From Erinaceus europaeus (Eukaryota; Chordata; Mammalia; Eulipotyphla; Erinaceidae): a DNA stretch of 64,000 nucleotides. A program made the translations under genes and the position numbers. Positions 22,103-32,474 of the stretch are shown here, one piece after another. Position 1 is the stretch's first letter, and the number at the start of each line of letters is the position of its first letter. The stretch spans positions 78,698,089 through 78,762,088 of the forward strand of contig NC_080177.1 in the NCBI RefSeq assembly GCF_950295315.1. Reading direction: 5' to 3'. The notes under the pieces were generated by a model, which was given only the letters and a program-made list of their open reading frames with translations, was not told the origin of the DNA and did not search any database.

Positions 22103-22644
22103 TTTTTAATTCAAATTATAAGCAAGATTATACAGTAAGAGGGGAAGTCGCCCTCTCACCCTCCCACAGACAAGTCTATTCCTCTACGGAGATGAAGAAC
22201 CGTCACTCTGAACACTGTGTGTGGATCCTTGCAAATGAATCTACGTGCCTACACACACAATATTCTATACAAGTCTATATTCATATCTACATATAGACAC
22301 ATTATTTATGTCATTTCCATATGAATATTTAAACACATGCACATACAGGTACATAATTATGACATATCATATATATGTATGTGGATGTTCACATATACAT
22401 CTTTGCACACATATATACAAGCCCCTGACTTCATGTAGATCATACTGACACACTGCTCTATGCCTAGCTTCACTCAGATGATATAATGCTGTGCCCTTCT
22501 TTCCACGGGAAGGCATTTAACTCTGCTTTATCACCTTAACACCACAGGTGCTGTACTTTCTCTACCTGGTTACTGATGAAAACCTAAGTTGCCTCAAGTT
22601 TTCTCTTACTCCATGCATGTTTGCAGTGAGACTCCTTGCGTAAG

Positions 22645-22666
22645 ATATACGCGCACGCGTGTGTGG

Positions 22667-22710
<44 letters not shown>

Positions 22711-22728
22711 CGCGCGCGCGCGCGCGCA
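22645..22728. repeat. Alternating purine-pyrimidine (TG)n(CG)n tract
   Basis: 22,645-22,665 alternates perfectly (ATATACGCGCACGCGTGTGTG). 22,671-22,728 alternates perfectly for 58 bp, as about 16 TG units followed by about 13 CG units. This is the classic composition for Z-DNA and is very CpG-rich for a mammalian intergenic site. Confidence 0.95.
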
Positions 22729-22888
22729 AGGGTGAGTTAAGACTGAATTCTAGAAGTAGCACTCCTGGGGCACAGGGTGAAAACATTTGAAATTCTGGTA
22801 CAAACTGCCAAATTACCTCTCTAGAGAAATAAACGCCCAGCTGACACTCCCAGCAGCGAACAATTTAGGATTCCTTCACCATCTTTTT

Positions 22889-23056
22889 CCTTTTTTTTTT
22901 TTTTTAAAGATTTTATTTATTTATTAATGAGAAAAATAGGAGGAGAGAGAGAAAGAACCAGACATCACTTTGGTACATGTGCTGCTGGGGATTGAACTTA
23001 GGATCTCATGCTTGAGAGTCCAGTGCTTTATCCATTGCGCCACCTCCCAGACCACG
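22889..23056 (-). repeat. tRNA-headed SINE, form c
   Basis: T-run then TTTATTTATTTATTAATGAG, CACTTTGGTACATGTGCTGC and head complement to CCAGACCACG. Target duplication TTCACCATCTTTTT / TTCACCACCTTTTT at 22875-22888 and 23057-23070. Confidence 0.9.
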
Positions 23057-23067
23057 TTCACCACCTT

Positions 23068-23267
23068 TTTTTAAAAAAATATTTTTATTTATTTATTATT
23101 GGTTAGAAACAGAGAGAAATTGAGAGGGGTGGAGACAGAGAGACACCTGCAGCCCTGCTTCACCACTTGTGAAGCTTTCCCATGCAGGTGGGGACCAGAG
23201 GCTTGAACCTGGATCCTTGCGCACTGTAAGGTGAGCGCTTAGCCAGGTGCACCACTGCCTGGCCCCC
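23068..23267 (-). repeat. ERI-type SINE, short form
   Basis: Perfect 11-bp target duplication TTCACCACCTT at 23057-23067 and 23268-23278. It is inserted into the right-hand target duplication of the previous SINE, which makes a third copy of the target. Confidence 0.93.
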
Positions 23268-23496
23268 TTCACCACCTTCTTGTCACCTCTAGATGGTATC
23301 CATTTAATTGGGAATACAAATATTATTTCATTTCACAAAATACACTTTGCAAAATACTGTTTGCTATTACTTATTTTTTAGCATTTGCCAGAAATACATA
23401 AGTCACCTATTTCAAGTGTTTCTAATGGTATTTACAAAATATTTATCATTGAAAATTTTTGTGCAGAATATTATTTTCTTTGACTTAAAATTCAAA

Positions 23497-23640
23497 TAGT
23501 ATTAATTAATTAGTTAATTAATTATTACCAGAGCACTGCTCACCTCTGGCTTATGGTGGTATGGGGGACTGAACCGGGGAATTTGGAACCTCAGACTTGA
23601 GAGTTTTTTTACATAACCATTATGCTATTTACCCCCACCC
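23497..23640 (-). repeat. tRNA-headed SINE, form d
   Basis: ATTAATTAATTAGTTAATT tail, CAGAGCACTGCTCACCTCTGG, GGACTGAACCGGGG and head complement CATAACCATTATGC. Confidence 0.85.
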
Positions 23641-23859
23641 ATCTGAATTAAATTTGTAATCAACTGATTAGATGAAGGTCCAAGTTGATAGTCTCCTACA
23701 GGACTATAGAAGAAGCACAGAGATAGAGCTGAGCCCCTAAACACACCTATTGGGGACTGAAATCATGGTCTGACTGTGACTGGCTTATGAGCAGACAAGT
23801 ACAGAATTAAAATAGGCATTTTGGATATTTTGAAAGAATAGCTTTAAAAGCAGCCTGCT

Positions 23860-24205
23860 GGGGGTCGGGCCGTAGCGCAGCAGGTTAAGCGCACATGGTC
23901 TGAAGCACAAGGACCGGTGTAAGGATCCCAGTTTGAGCCCCCGGTGCCCCACCTGCAGGGGAGTCGCCTCACAAGTGGTGAAGCAGGTCTGCAGGTGTCT
24001 ATCTTTCTCTCCTCCTCTCTGTCTTCCCCTCCTCTCTCCATTTCTCTCTGTCCTATCCAACAACAACTACATCAGTAACAACAACAATAACCACAACAAC
24101 AATAAACAAAGGCAGCAAAAAAGGGGGAAAAATAGCCTCCAGGAGCAGTGGATTCGTGGTGCAGGCACTGAGCCCCAGCAATAACCCTGGAGGCAAAAAG
24201 ACAAG
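23860..24205 (+). repeat. ERI-type SINE, long form, complete reference copy
   Basis: 346 bp between perfect 14-bp target duplications AAAAGCAGCCTGCT (23846-23859 and 24206-24219). Pol III box A-like TAGCGCAGCAGG at 23873-23884 and box B-like GTTTGAGCCC at 23931-23940. Then TC stretch, CAA-rich linker and the 3' module, whose ends GCCTCCAGG (24135-24143) and CCTGGAGGC (24186-24194) are reverse complements. The best single copy here for defining the family. Confidence 0.97.
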
Positions 24206-24267
24206 AAAAGCAGCCTGCTTACTCATTGCATAACCCCATACACAAAACTCCTGAGGAACTCCCAGTT

Positions 24268-24493
24268 TCTTTCTTTTTCCATTTTTAAATTTACTTATTG
24301 GATATAGACAGAGAGAAATCAAGAAGGGATGGGGAGATACAGAGGGAGAGAAAAAAGAGAGACACCCACAGCATTGCATCTCCCCTTATGAAGCTTTTCC
24401 CCCTGCAGGCGGGGGCCAGGGGCTTGAACATGGGACCTTTTACACTGTAATGTGTGTGACGTGTTTAACTGTGTGTGCCACTGCCTGAACCCT
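24268..24493 (-). repeat. ERI-type SINE, short form
   Basis: TTTACTTATTGGATATAGACAG, GCATTGCATCTCCCCTTATG and GTGTGCCACTGCCTG head complement. Confidence 0.88.
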
Positions 24494-24494
24494 C

Positions 24495-25025
24495 ACTGTT
24501 TGTTATTCACAGCACAGGACAGCACACTGGGAAAGAGATGTCTGGGAAAATGCAAGGAAGCATGATAATAAACCACGATGCAGGTGAGGGTAGCATCCTG
24601 ATCGTGTATGTATGGATACACAGAGACAGCCTGCACCACGGAGTCAGTCACAGCACTGGTGCGCTCTCTCCGAAGGGATCTTGAATATAAGTAACTGAGG
24701 GGAGGGAAGCACTCATTCCCAGAGGTGCTTCAGTGAGAGCCAATCAGCCAAGTAAGCATCGCTCAGTGCTGGTTTCCTTAGAGGAAACACTGCTCTCCGT
24801 GGTGATTAGATGGTGAGGCATATATACTAGATCTCAAAGGCTCTGCGTCTGCTTCTGTCTTCTATTTGCTCATGCTGTCACTGTAGACTCCAGGTTAGTC
24901 ACTTCACGGCTCAGGGCTAAGCATTTTATCTCACACTAGTAACTAGAAACCTTGGGAGTGTTTCTCCCTGGATACGAACATAGTTCACCCAGAGAGATGT
25001 GATCTCTGCTTTGCAAGGTTAAAAC
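24495..25025. other. Unique sequence
   Basis: No element or exon recognised. Confidence 0.45.
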
Positions 25026-25027
25026 TG

Positions 25028-25215
25028 GTGTTCTGGGAAGTGGTGCACTGGGTAGAACATGGGACTCTCGAGTCCTGGCAGCACATTTATAGGAGGGATG
25101 CCTGGTGTTTTAATTCTATCATTTTCTCTCTCTCTCTCTCTCTCTCTCTCCTTCTCTCTCTCTCCCTCTCTCTCTCTCCTCTAGTCTTCTTCATGAATAA
25201 ATAAGTAAACTCTCT
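25028..25215 (+). repeat. tRNA-headed SINE, form c, with expanded TC tract
   Basis: TCTGGGAAGTGGTGCACTGGG head, GACTCTCGAGTCCTGGCAGC, then about 65 bp of TC dinucleotides (25,125-25,188) and GAATAAATAAGTAAAC tail. Confidence 0.82.
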
Positions 25216-25227
25216 TTTGATGTTTCT

Positions 25228-25428
25228 AATTTTTTAAATTATCTTTATTTATTGCATACAGACAGTCAGAAATTGAGAGGGAGGGGGAGAAAGAGAGGGA
25301 GAGTGACAGAGAGACACCTACAGCACTGATTCAACACTTACAAAGCTTTTCCCCTGCAGGTGGGGACTGGGGGCTCAAACCTGGGTCCCTGTACATTGTA
25401 ACATGTGCATTCAACCATCTGGTCCCAA
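25228..25428 (-). repeat. ERI-type SINE, short form
   Basis: TTTATTTATTGCATACAGACAG, CCTGCAGGTGGGGACTGGGGG in reverse, head complement truncated at ATCTGGTCCC. Confidence 0.88.
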
Positions 25429-25654
25429 TAAATTGAATCTTGGAAAAAAATGGATAAAACTGAGTTCATGTGAGGTCAAGTAACTTCCCCACGGCTTCAT
25501 CTTCTATGCAGCTCGTCTCAGTGATAACCATGGAGGATACCCACCCCTTTGGCCTTCTTGCCCTATATCATCCCTTCCTGTGAGTGCGGCTGAAAAAAAA
25601 AAGGGTTGGTATCTTCTGAGATTTCAATGGTGAAAACACTGTCACTTCTCACCG

Positions 25655-25785
25655 CTGCTTGGAGTGATGCAAGTGTGTTGGAAATAGTGCTGGTAATTGT
25701 ACCACAGTGTGAGGTGTTGAATGCCCCTGAATTGTATAGGCAAAATACAACACTGACAGGTGATTTTTTTCAAAATGCAAAACAC
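25655..25785 (+). mobile_element. Ancient L1M-type 3' UTR fragment
   Basis: GTGATGCAAGTGTGTTGG, ATAGTGCTGGTAATTGTACC and CCCCTGAATTGTATAGG follow the order of old mammalian L1 3' UTRs (GATGCAAATGTT, GTGGTGATGGTTGCAC, CATTGAATTGTACAC). Confidence 0.5.
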
Positions 25786-25789
25786 ATAC

Positions 25790-26286
25790 ACTGTAGTTGC
25801 CATCTGGGACAATCTGGTGTTTCCCTTTGTGGGAAGCTAACTAGAAATTTGTTGGCAGCCCTCTGGAGAGCCCAGGTAGCGAGAAGCCAATGTCTCTGGC
25901 CAACCTCCACCCCAGTCAGGTTGGGACCAGGCCCTCCCTCAGGAAAGTCATGGAGAAGACTGCGGCCTTAGGTGCCACCCTGGGCCTCAGACACCCAGGG
26001 ACGCTGTGCCTGGACTGCTCACCGACAGACACTGCGCAGCAAAACCTTAAGTTGCTCTATCTGGGAGGGATGTAGTATGCAGTGAAAGGTAATTAACAGC
26101 TATTAACAGGCAATGCTTGACTTTAAACACAACTGTGCCTGTCCCCAGAGTCCGGGATATTCATTCATTTATTCATTGACTCACATACGTGTTTGTGTCT
26201 GTACCTGCAATACACCATGTGAGGGACAGTACGGAAAGTGATGCATTAACAGTCTTTTTTTTTTTTTTCCTAAATACATATGGTCT
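25790..26286. other. Unannotated stretch
   Basis: A possible L2-class fragment (ATTCATTCATTTATTCATTGAC near 26,158) is too diverged to call. Otherwise unique. Confidence 0.4.
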
Positions 26287-26302
26287 CTTCTCCATAACCT
26301 CT

Positions 26303-26536
26303 CTTTTCTAAATTAATTAATTTTTAATCTATTTTTAAATGTTTTATTTATTGGATAGAGACAGCCAGGAATAGAGAGGGTGGGGGAGACAGACAGGAAG
26401 AGGGACAGAGAGACACCTACAGCCCTGCTTCACCATCCTCAATACTTTCCCCCTGCAGGTGGGACCGGGGGCTCGAACCCGGATCCTTGAGCATTGTCAC
26501 ATGTGCACTCAACTAGGTCAGCCACCACCTGGCCCC
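26303..26536 (-). repeat. ERI-type SINE, short form
   Basis: 16-bp target duplication CTTCTCCATAACCTCT / CTTCTCCATAATCTCT at 26287-26302 and 26537-26552 (one mismatch). Body and head complement are typical. Confidence 0.94.
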
Positions 26537-26971
26537 CTTCTCCATAATCTCTGCATTCACATCATGGGGCAGACTTGTGGGTTAGTAGAACTGGGCATTT
26601 GCATCCATGCTTACTTCCACCTAGTACTCCTGCTTGAACATACCTGCTCTCCCCATCTTCCAGACTCTGTGGATAAATGACATTTTCAGTCTGCAGCAAG
26701 GCCAGAGGCACAGGATACAAAGGCCTTGGACTTGCTTCCTCTCCCAGGAGAGGAAGTGACTTTGTTGATTCTAAGTTAAGACATAGAACCAAGAGAGTCA
26801 GTTCTCTTAAAATGCCCTGTGAAACACTTGGCGTAGACTAGTTGCACAAGACCTTCTCCAAATTCCTGGCACAAAAGCTGGTGGGATAGGCAAAAGGTGA
26901 GCTTTTTCAGATGCAGAAAGTGGCCCTCTTGCAAGATGGAAGGGAAGGGACACTTAACTGACGTAGGACAA

Positions 26972-27125
26972 GTGCAGCTGGGGAATTAGCTTAGCTGGCA
27001 GAACAGACTTGCAGGTCTGCTGCTCCTGCTTGCCTCCCTAACGCACATGTAACAGAGTGCTGCCCTGCCTTCTGTCTGTCTGTCTGTCTCTCTCTCCCTT
27101 CTTTCTCCTCAATAAATCTTTTTTT
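26972..27125 (+). repeat. tRNA-headed SINE, form d-like
   Basis: GCAGCTGGGGAATTAGCTTAGC head, then a TC stretch with CTGTCTGTCTGTCTGTC and CTCAATAAATC tail. Confidence 0.7.
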
Positions 27126-27127
27126 AC

Positions 27128-27333
27128 CACCAAGGTTATCGCTATTTCTGGGCCCCAGTACCTGCACAGTGACTCCACTGCTCCTGGAGGCCATTGATGT
27201 GTTTATTTTGATAGAGGGTGAGAGGAGGAGAGAGTGGTGGATGCAGGAGGAGAGACACCCGCAGCGCTGCTTCACTGCTCATGAAGCATATGGTAACGTG
27301 TGCCCTCTACTGGATGAATCACTAGGTCGGCCC
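27128..27333 (-). repeat. ERI-type SINE, long form, head partly deleted
   Basis: CACCAAGGTTATCGC, CACTGCTCCTGGAGGCC (3' module), then GCAGCGCTGCTTCACTGCTC. The segment normally containing box B is missing before the head complement. Confidence 0.8.
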
Positions 27334-27334
27334 C

Positions 27335-27800
27335 TGGAATAAGTCTTTTATAAAAAGGTAAGTACTACGTGTGTTCTAACTTTGTTTGCACACCTCTTCC
27401 AAGGAGATGTTTTACCCTTAGCTGATGCATTTGGCCTTTCTGGTAACTGTGCAGTGCAGGGAATGACTGGTATCTCTCCTCTCCTCATCAGCGGGGTGAC
27501 TCTTCTGTTGGTGAAGATGACTTCCTTCATAAACATATTCAATCACCGCTAATTTGAAAACATCAAAACAAGAGAGACTTCAAAACAAGAGAGACTTGAA
27601 GTGTATGAGTGCTAAATTTTTCTCAGCTTGTTAACCACTTCCAATTAAACACAAATCTGTCTCTGTTTTAAATTAATGTTAAAATGTGTCAAAGTACAAT
27701 TTCCCTCTCCTCCCTCCCTCGCTGCTTCCCTCCCTCTTCCCTCCCTTCTGTCTATGTTGTTGCCAGGACTTTCCTCTTCTGTGAAGACTCTTCCAGATAG
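27335..27800. other. Unique sequence
   Basis: A CTCCCTCCCTCG-type pyrimidine run lies at 27,705-27,750. The direct repeat AAAACAAGAGAGACTT occurs at about 27,565-27,580 and 27,582-27,597. No gene seen. Confidence 0.5.
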
Positions 27801-27809
27801 AAAGAGAGA

Positions 27810-28092
27810 CAGGGCTGGTGAAATAGTTCACCTGCTTAGTGTGCTGCATTGCCCTGTGCAAGACCCAGGGTCAAGCCTAGCCCTCACCCCATTGAAGGAA
27901 GCATCAGTTCTGTGGGTCAGTCTCTCTCTCTGCCTCTATCTCAAAAGAGAGACAGGGAGACAGAGGTGAGAGGAAATACACCACAGCACTTAAGCTTTCT
28001 TCAGTGCAGTGGGGCCGGCATCAAACCTAGACTGTACATATCACCAAGTGGGCACAGTGCCCAGGGCCAGGAGAGCTATCTTGCTAGTCCAG
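27810..28092 (+). repeat. Diverged tRNA-headed SINE, form d-like, composite
   Basis: GGGCTGGTGAAATAGTTCACC head, GACCCAGGGTCAAGCC, TCTCTCTCTCTGCC. The right half looks like a second, antisense SINE remnant ending GGGCCAGGAGAGCTATC. Confidence 0.5.
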
Positions 28093-28146
28093 ATTCTTAG
28101 GTGATTTTTATCAGTTAGGGGTGCTGAATAACTACACTTTTTACCT

Positions 28147-28148
28147 TT

Positions 28149-28183
<35 letters not shown>

Positions 28184-28207
28184 CTCTTTCTTTCTTTCTT
28201 TCTTTTT
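28147..28207. repeat. (TTTC)n microsatellite
   Basis: About 15 tetranucleotide units with one CTC interruption, grown from the tail of the adjoining antisense SINE. Confidence 0.95.
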
Positions 28208-28497
28208 GTCATCAGGGTTATCACTGGGGCTTGATGCCTGCACTACAAATCCACTGCTCCCAGCAGCCATTTTCCCTTTTTCTTTTCTTTCTATTTTTTA
28301 TTTGACAGGACAGAGAGAGATCAAGAAGGGTGAGGAGATAGACAGATAGCTAGACAGACCAACAGAGAAAGAAAGACACCTAAAGCCCTTCATTTGTCAA
28401 GTGGACCCCTGCAGGTGGGGAGCAGGGGTCTGAACCTGGCTGGGTCCTTGTGCTTGGTGATATGTACCCTTAACTGAGTGTGCCACTGCCGCCCCCC
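28208..28497 (-). repeat. ERI-type SINE, long form
   Basis: 3' module complement ATCAGGGTTATCACTGGGGC ... CACTGCTCCCAGCAGCC, then GACAGGACAGAGAGAGATC and head complement. Confidence 0.9.
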
Positions 28498-28657
28498 CTT
28501 TCACTTCACTTGGCGTTTCCCACAGCCTTGATCAATGGCTGGTTGCTTTTTTCTGTTAAGGACATTACAGTAAATATTTTATTGACCTATATTGCCTCTC
28601 TCCCAGGTACTCAACGGATTCTTGTAGCTCAAAGAAGCCAAAGAAAATAGACACCAT

Positions 28658-28866
28658 AGGGGCTGGACGGCAGTGCGCATGGTCGAGTACACATGTTCCA
28701 ATGTTTAAGGACCCAGGTTCGAGCCCCCAGTCCCCATGTGCAGGGGAAAAGCTTCATGAGTGGTGAAGCAGGGCTGCAGGTGTCTTTCCTTCTCTATCAC
28801 TCCCTTCCCTCTTGATTTCTGACTGTCTCTATCCAATAAATAAACAAATAAAATATTTTTTTTAAA
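28658..28866 (+). repeat. ERI-type SINE, short form, complete copy
   Basis: Perfect 17-bp target duplication AAGAAAATAGACACCAT at 28641-28657 and 28867-28883. Box B GGTTCGAGCCC at 28716-28726 matches the Pol III consensus GGTTCGANTCC closely. Tail CCAATAAATAAACAAATAAA. Confidence 0.97.
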
Positions 28867-29264
28867 AAGAAAATAGACACCATCTACAGAAATAGGTATA
28901 TCTGCATTCCACTGGAACACTATAAAAACAGGAAGCAGGCTGACGCTGGCACAAAAACTTCCAGTGTCTGACTTTGACCCTGCCCCCTTTAGCCCCTCCA
29001 GTTTGCTGGGCAGGTGGGAGTGGAGAGGGGACACTTGGCAGAGAAGCTGAGCTGCGTATCAGTGGGAACACACCCAAACTCACGTCTCTAATACTGAAAG
29101 GTCACTTGAGCTACTGTTACCTAGTAAGCTAAACAACTCAGACTTCAGATAACACCGGCAAATTTTAAAATGCACATTCCGTAAAGTAGAGGAACGGAAC
29201 AGGGTATGAACTGGGTTTTTTTCCCTAACTTATCCAGCCTGGATTGCAATTGTTCCGAGTGGAC

Positions 29265-29370
29265 TATTCTTATTGAGCTGTGAGTTCCTCAGAGGTTGGG
29301 CAGAGGGATCCAGGGGACCTTACTCAGCACTCTTGACAATGTCATTCAATGAATGTCATTTGAAGGCACA
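29265..29370 (+). repeat. L2-class 3' end, probable
   Basis: GAGCTGTGAGTTCCTCAGAGG ... GGGCAGAGG ... TTACTCAGCACTC ... TCAATGAATGTC follows the order of L2 3' ends (CTGTAAGCTCC, GGGCAGGGA, CAGCACCTAG, TGAATGAATG). Confidence 0.45.
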
Positions 29371-29734
29371 CAGAAGAAACTCATGCATTTAATGACATTT
29401 GGATAATGAGTGTCAGGCACCCTTGCCCTGATGGTTTCTCCCTTCGACGTGTACTCTGCGCTTTGTGTGATGTGTAACCACCGATTGTTTTCTCTGAACA
29501 GCGTCATGTCATGCACAAGTTTTACAAATCAATACTCCTTACAGCACACACTTGACACTACCCTGGCTAAGACTGTCATATGTGTGTGTTTCCACCTGAC
29601 CTTTTCTGATCAAATGTGTAAAAAAAAAAAGAAAAGAAAAGAAAGAAACTCATGTATTATGCTCACATTCCTCAACACCTCTAAGAGAGTGTGAAGCTCC
29701 TTAGCCCATAGCACCCATAAAGAGCTGTGACTGC

Positions 29735-30325
29735 TGGTCCGGCCCCTGTGGAGAGCAGTCTGGAGAACTCTCAGAAGGCTAGAAGAGGGCCTACACTATA
29801 TGACCCTGCAATTCCTCTCCTTGGGATATACCCTAAGGAACCCAACACAGCCATCCAAAAAGATCTGTGTACACATAAGTTCTTAGCGGCACAATTTGTA
29901 ATAGCCAAAACCTGGAAGCAACCCAGGTGTCCAACAACAGATGAGTGGCTGAGCAAGTTGTGGTCTATATACACAATGGAAAGTATTCAGCTGTTAAAAA
30001 TGGTGACTTCAACTTCTTTACCCCATCTTGGATGGAGCCTGAAGGAATCATGTGAAGTGAGATCAGCCAGAAAGAGAAGGATGAATCCAGGATGACCTCA
30101 CTCATATGTGGAACTTAAGAGAGAAATACAGAAAGGGAAAGCATTAACTAAAACTTGGACTGGGTTTGGTATATTCCACCAAAGCAAAAGACTCTAGGGG
30201 AGGAAGGAAGAGAGAAGGCTGGGAAGACTCTGAGGTTCTGGTCCATGATGGAGGAAAAGAACCCAAGTTTGTGGGGGAGGTGGAGAGCTTATTGCAGGTT
30301 TATTATGCAGAAATGAGAATTATTT
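29735..30325 (+). pseudogene. L1 ORF2 C-terminal fragment and 3' UTR
   Basis: One frame gives LVRPLWRAVWRTLRRLE and the next gives YDPAIPLLGIYPKEPNTAIQ followed by IAKTWKQPRCPTTDEW and YTME. Together these are the last part of L1 ORF2p, split by a frameshift near 29,795. The 3' UTR with TGGACTGGGTTTGGTATATTCC and ACCAAAGCAAAAGACTC follows. It is 5'-truncated and lies tail to tail with an antisense L1 from 30,335. Confidence 0.88.
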
Positions 30326-30334
30326 TTTATGTGC

Positions 30335-30748
30335 TCAGAGTATTTTTTTTAAATTGGGGGATTAGTTTTTTACAGTTGACAGTAAATACAGTAATTTGTA
30401 CATGTGTAACATTTCCCAGTTTACCACATAACAATACAACCCCCACTAGGTCCTCTGCCATCCTGTTCCAGGACCTGAACTCTCTGCCCCACCCACCCCA
30501 GAGTCTTTTACTTTGGTGCAATACACCAATTCCAGTTCAGGTTCTGCTGAGTGTCTACACACTCTTTTAGGTCTACACAACTCTTTTTGGATGGGTGTGT
30601 TGGGTTTCTTAGGATATATCCCTAGGAGAGGAGTTGCAGGATCATAGGGTAGGTCCATTTCTAGCCTTTTGAGAGTTCTCCAGACTTCTGGGAGATGAAA
30701 AATTTTACCCATGTGTCAGCAACTGTACCATAAACCATTAACCACCCC
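30335..30748 (-). pseudogene. L1 ORF2/3' UTR remnant with internal deletion (antisense)
   Basis: On the minus strand, 30,712 to 30,446 reads EVWRTLKRLEMDLPYDPATP, LLGIYPKKPNTPIQKEL and then jumps to 3' UTR sequence (TTGGTGTATTGCACCAAAG). The IAK-W-QP-CP-DEW segment found in the neighbouring copy is absent, so about 200 bp is deleted at the ORF2/3' UTR boundary. Confidence 0.82.
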
Positions 30749-30841
30749 CCTCAAAGTTATAAATATCTTTGAGCATTATTAAATGCTTGGAAGAAATAAA
30801 AATTTAATAAGCCAGAAGATATGGAGGTAAAAATGAGATAC

Positions 30842-31060
30842 CAGGGGTCTGGTGGTGGCGCACCTGGTTGAGCACACATGATACAGTACACAGGGACCTG
30901 AATTCAAGCCCCCAGTCTCCACCTGCAAGGGGAAAGCTTTGTGAGTGGTGAAGCAGGTCTGCAGGTGTCTTTCTGTCTCTCTTCCTCTCTGGCTTCCCTC
31001 CTCCTCTCAATTTCTGGCTGTCTCTATCCAATAAAAAAATGAATAAAGATAATAAAAAAC
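30842..31060 (+). repeat. ERI-type SINE, short form
   Basis: GGTCTGGTGGTGGCGCACCTGG head, GAAGCAGGTCTGCAGG, TC stretch and CTATCCAATAAAAAAATGAAT tail. Confidence 0.92.
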
Positions 31061-31377
31061 AAGTGTATACAAAAAAAGAGAGGCCAGAATTTTCACCGAT
31101 ATGGCTCAAAAACAAAGAAGAGTCCAGGAACACAGAGTCCCATAGAGGGCACGTTACAGACGGCTGAAGGGCCTCCTCGTCATCGAGGTGTGATGATGCC
31201 AGCAGCACCCGCTGTGCAGCACAGCCTCAGGCCAGCTCTCCCAGTGGGCGTCTCTGATTTAAGGTGGGTCTTGCCAGCCCATTTTCCAGTTCAGGAAAGT
31301 GCTAATCAATGTGAATACACTACATTACCTCAGTAAAGAAATCAAAGGATCTCAAACAAGACAACAACCATCTAGAA

Positions 31378-31590
31378 CTATTTACTCACTTACTTATCGG
31401 ATAGAGAGGGAGAGAAATTGAGAGAGAGGAGGAGGAGGAGGTAGTAAAAGGAGAGAGGAAAAGAGACACCAGCAGCATTGCTTCACCACTTCGGAAGCTT
31501 CTCCCCTGCAGGTAAGGGCTGGGGGCTGGAACCAGTCTTTGCACATGGTGATGTTCGTGTTCAACTGGAGGTGCCGTAGCCCAGCCCCCA
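31378..31590 (-). repeat. ERI-type SINE, short form
   Basis: GATAGAGAGGGAGAGAAATTG, a GGA-repeat expansion, CCCCTGCAGGTAAGGGCTGG, head complement truncated. Confidence 0.86.
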
Positions 31591-31919
31591 CCTATAATTT
31601 ATTAATTAGGTTAATTAAGGACAGGTTAATTAAGTCACTTTGGAGAACTGAACAAATGAAATGTACACACGCCCAAGGGCAGGGCAGAAATTATTCTATT
31701 TAGCAGGTGAATGCCAGTGAGAAAGATTCTCGGCTGTTCAGACCACACAGATTCAGTCACAATGTTGGATTGTGTCATTAGCATGAAGGCAGTCAGCCAC
31801 TGGCAATCTGAACAAATGGGTATCGCTACATTTCAATAAAGTTTTATTGGCTATAACTGTCTGCAAGCTTCTACCTTGCATCACTTGGCAAAAAATAGAA
31901 CCGTTCTCACCACCTGTAG

Positions 31920-32082
31920 CTTGTATAGAAGACAGAGAGGGAGAGAGACAGAGGGACATCTGCAGCCCTGCTTCACCACTCGTGAAGCTTTCCCCCTGCA
32001 GGTGGGGACAAGGGGCTTGAACCTGGGTCCTTGAACACTGTATTGTGTGCACTTAACCAGGTGTGCCACCACCTGCCCCCAG
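31920..32082 (-). repeat. ERI-type SINE, short form, tail lost
   Basis: GACAGAGAGGGAGAGAGACAG to CCAGGTGTGCCACCACCTGC. The A/T tail end is missing. Confidence 0.88.
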
Positions 32083-32254
32083 CTATCTACTCTCTAGCAG
32101 CAGTAAGTTGGCATATACAATGACCCTAAGTACAGCGCAGACTCCTTTTAAAGGAAAGAGAAGCTTTCAGTATTGCTTCACATGGTTTTTATTATGAAGC
32201 ACAATGAGAGACACTGAGATAAGTCAGCAAACAGCCATAAAATAATCTGATTGT

Positions 32255-32460
32255 GGGGGCACAGATGGTGGCGCACCTGGTTAAGTGCACACATCACAGT
32301 GCACAAGGACCCAGGTTCAAGCCTCTAGTCCCCACCTGTAAGGGGAAAGCTTCACAAATGGTGAAGCAGGGCTGCAGGTGTCTCTCAGTCTCTCTCCCTC
32401 TCTATCCCTCCCTCAATTGCTCTCTGTCTCTATCCAATAATAAATAATAAATATCAAAAG
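32255..32460 (+). repeat. ERI-type SINE, short form
   Basis: GATGGTGGCGCACCTGGTTAAG head, CTATCCAATAATAAATAATAA tail. Probable target duplication AATAATCTGAT / AATAATTTGAT at 32241-32251 and 32462-32472. Confidence 0.93.
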
Positions 32461-32474
32461 TAATAATTTGATAG

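Larger units (their letters stand above)
22450..23300 (-). mobile_element. Old L1 (ORF2 3' region, antisense), split by two SINEs and a Z-DNA-prone tract
   Basis: AGAAGTAGCACTCCTGGGGCAC, AAACTGCCAAATTACCTC and GACACTCCCAGCAGCG follow the order of old mammalian L1 antisense sequence (AGAAGTGGAATTGCTGGGTC, TTGCCAAATTGCTCTCC, CACTCCCACCAGCAGTG). No open frame survives. Confidence 0.55.

Noticed and set aside
23860..24205. tRNA gene calls on SINE heads
   Set aside because: Box A and B are present but there is no complete cloverleaf. The sequence continues into a SINE body with tail and target duplication.
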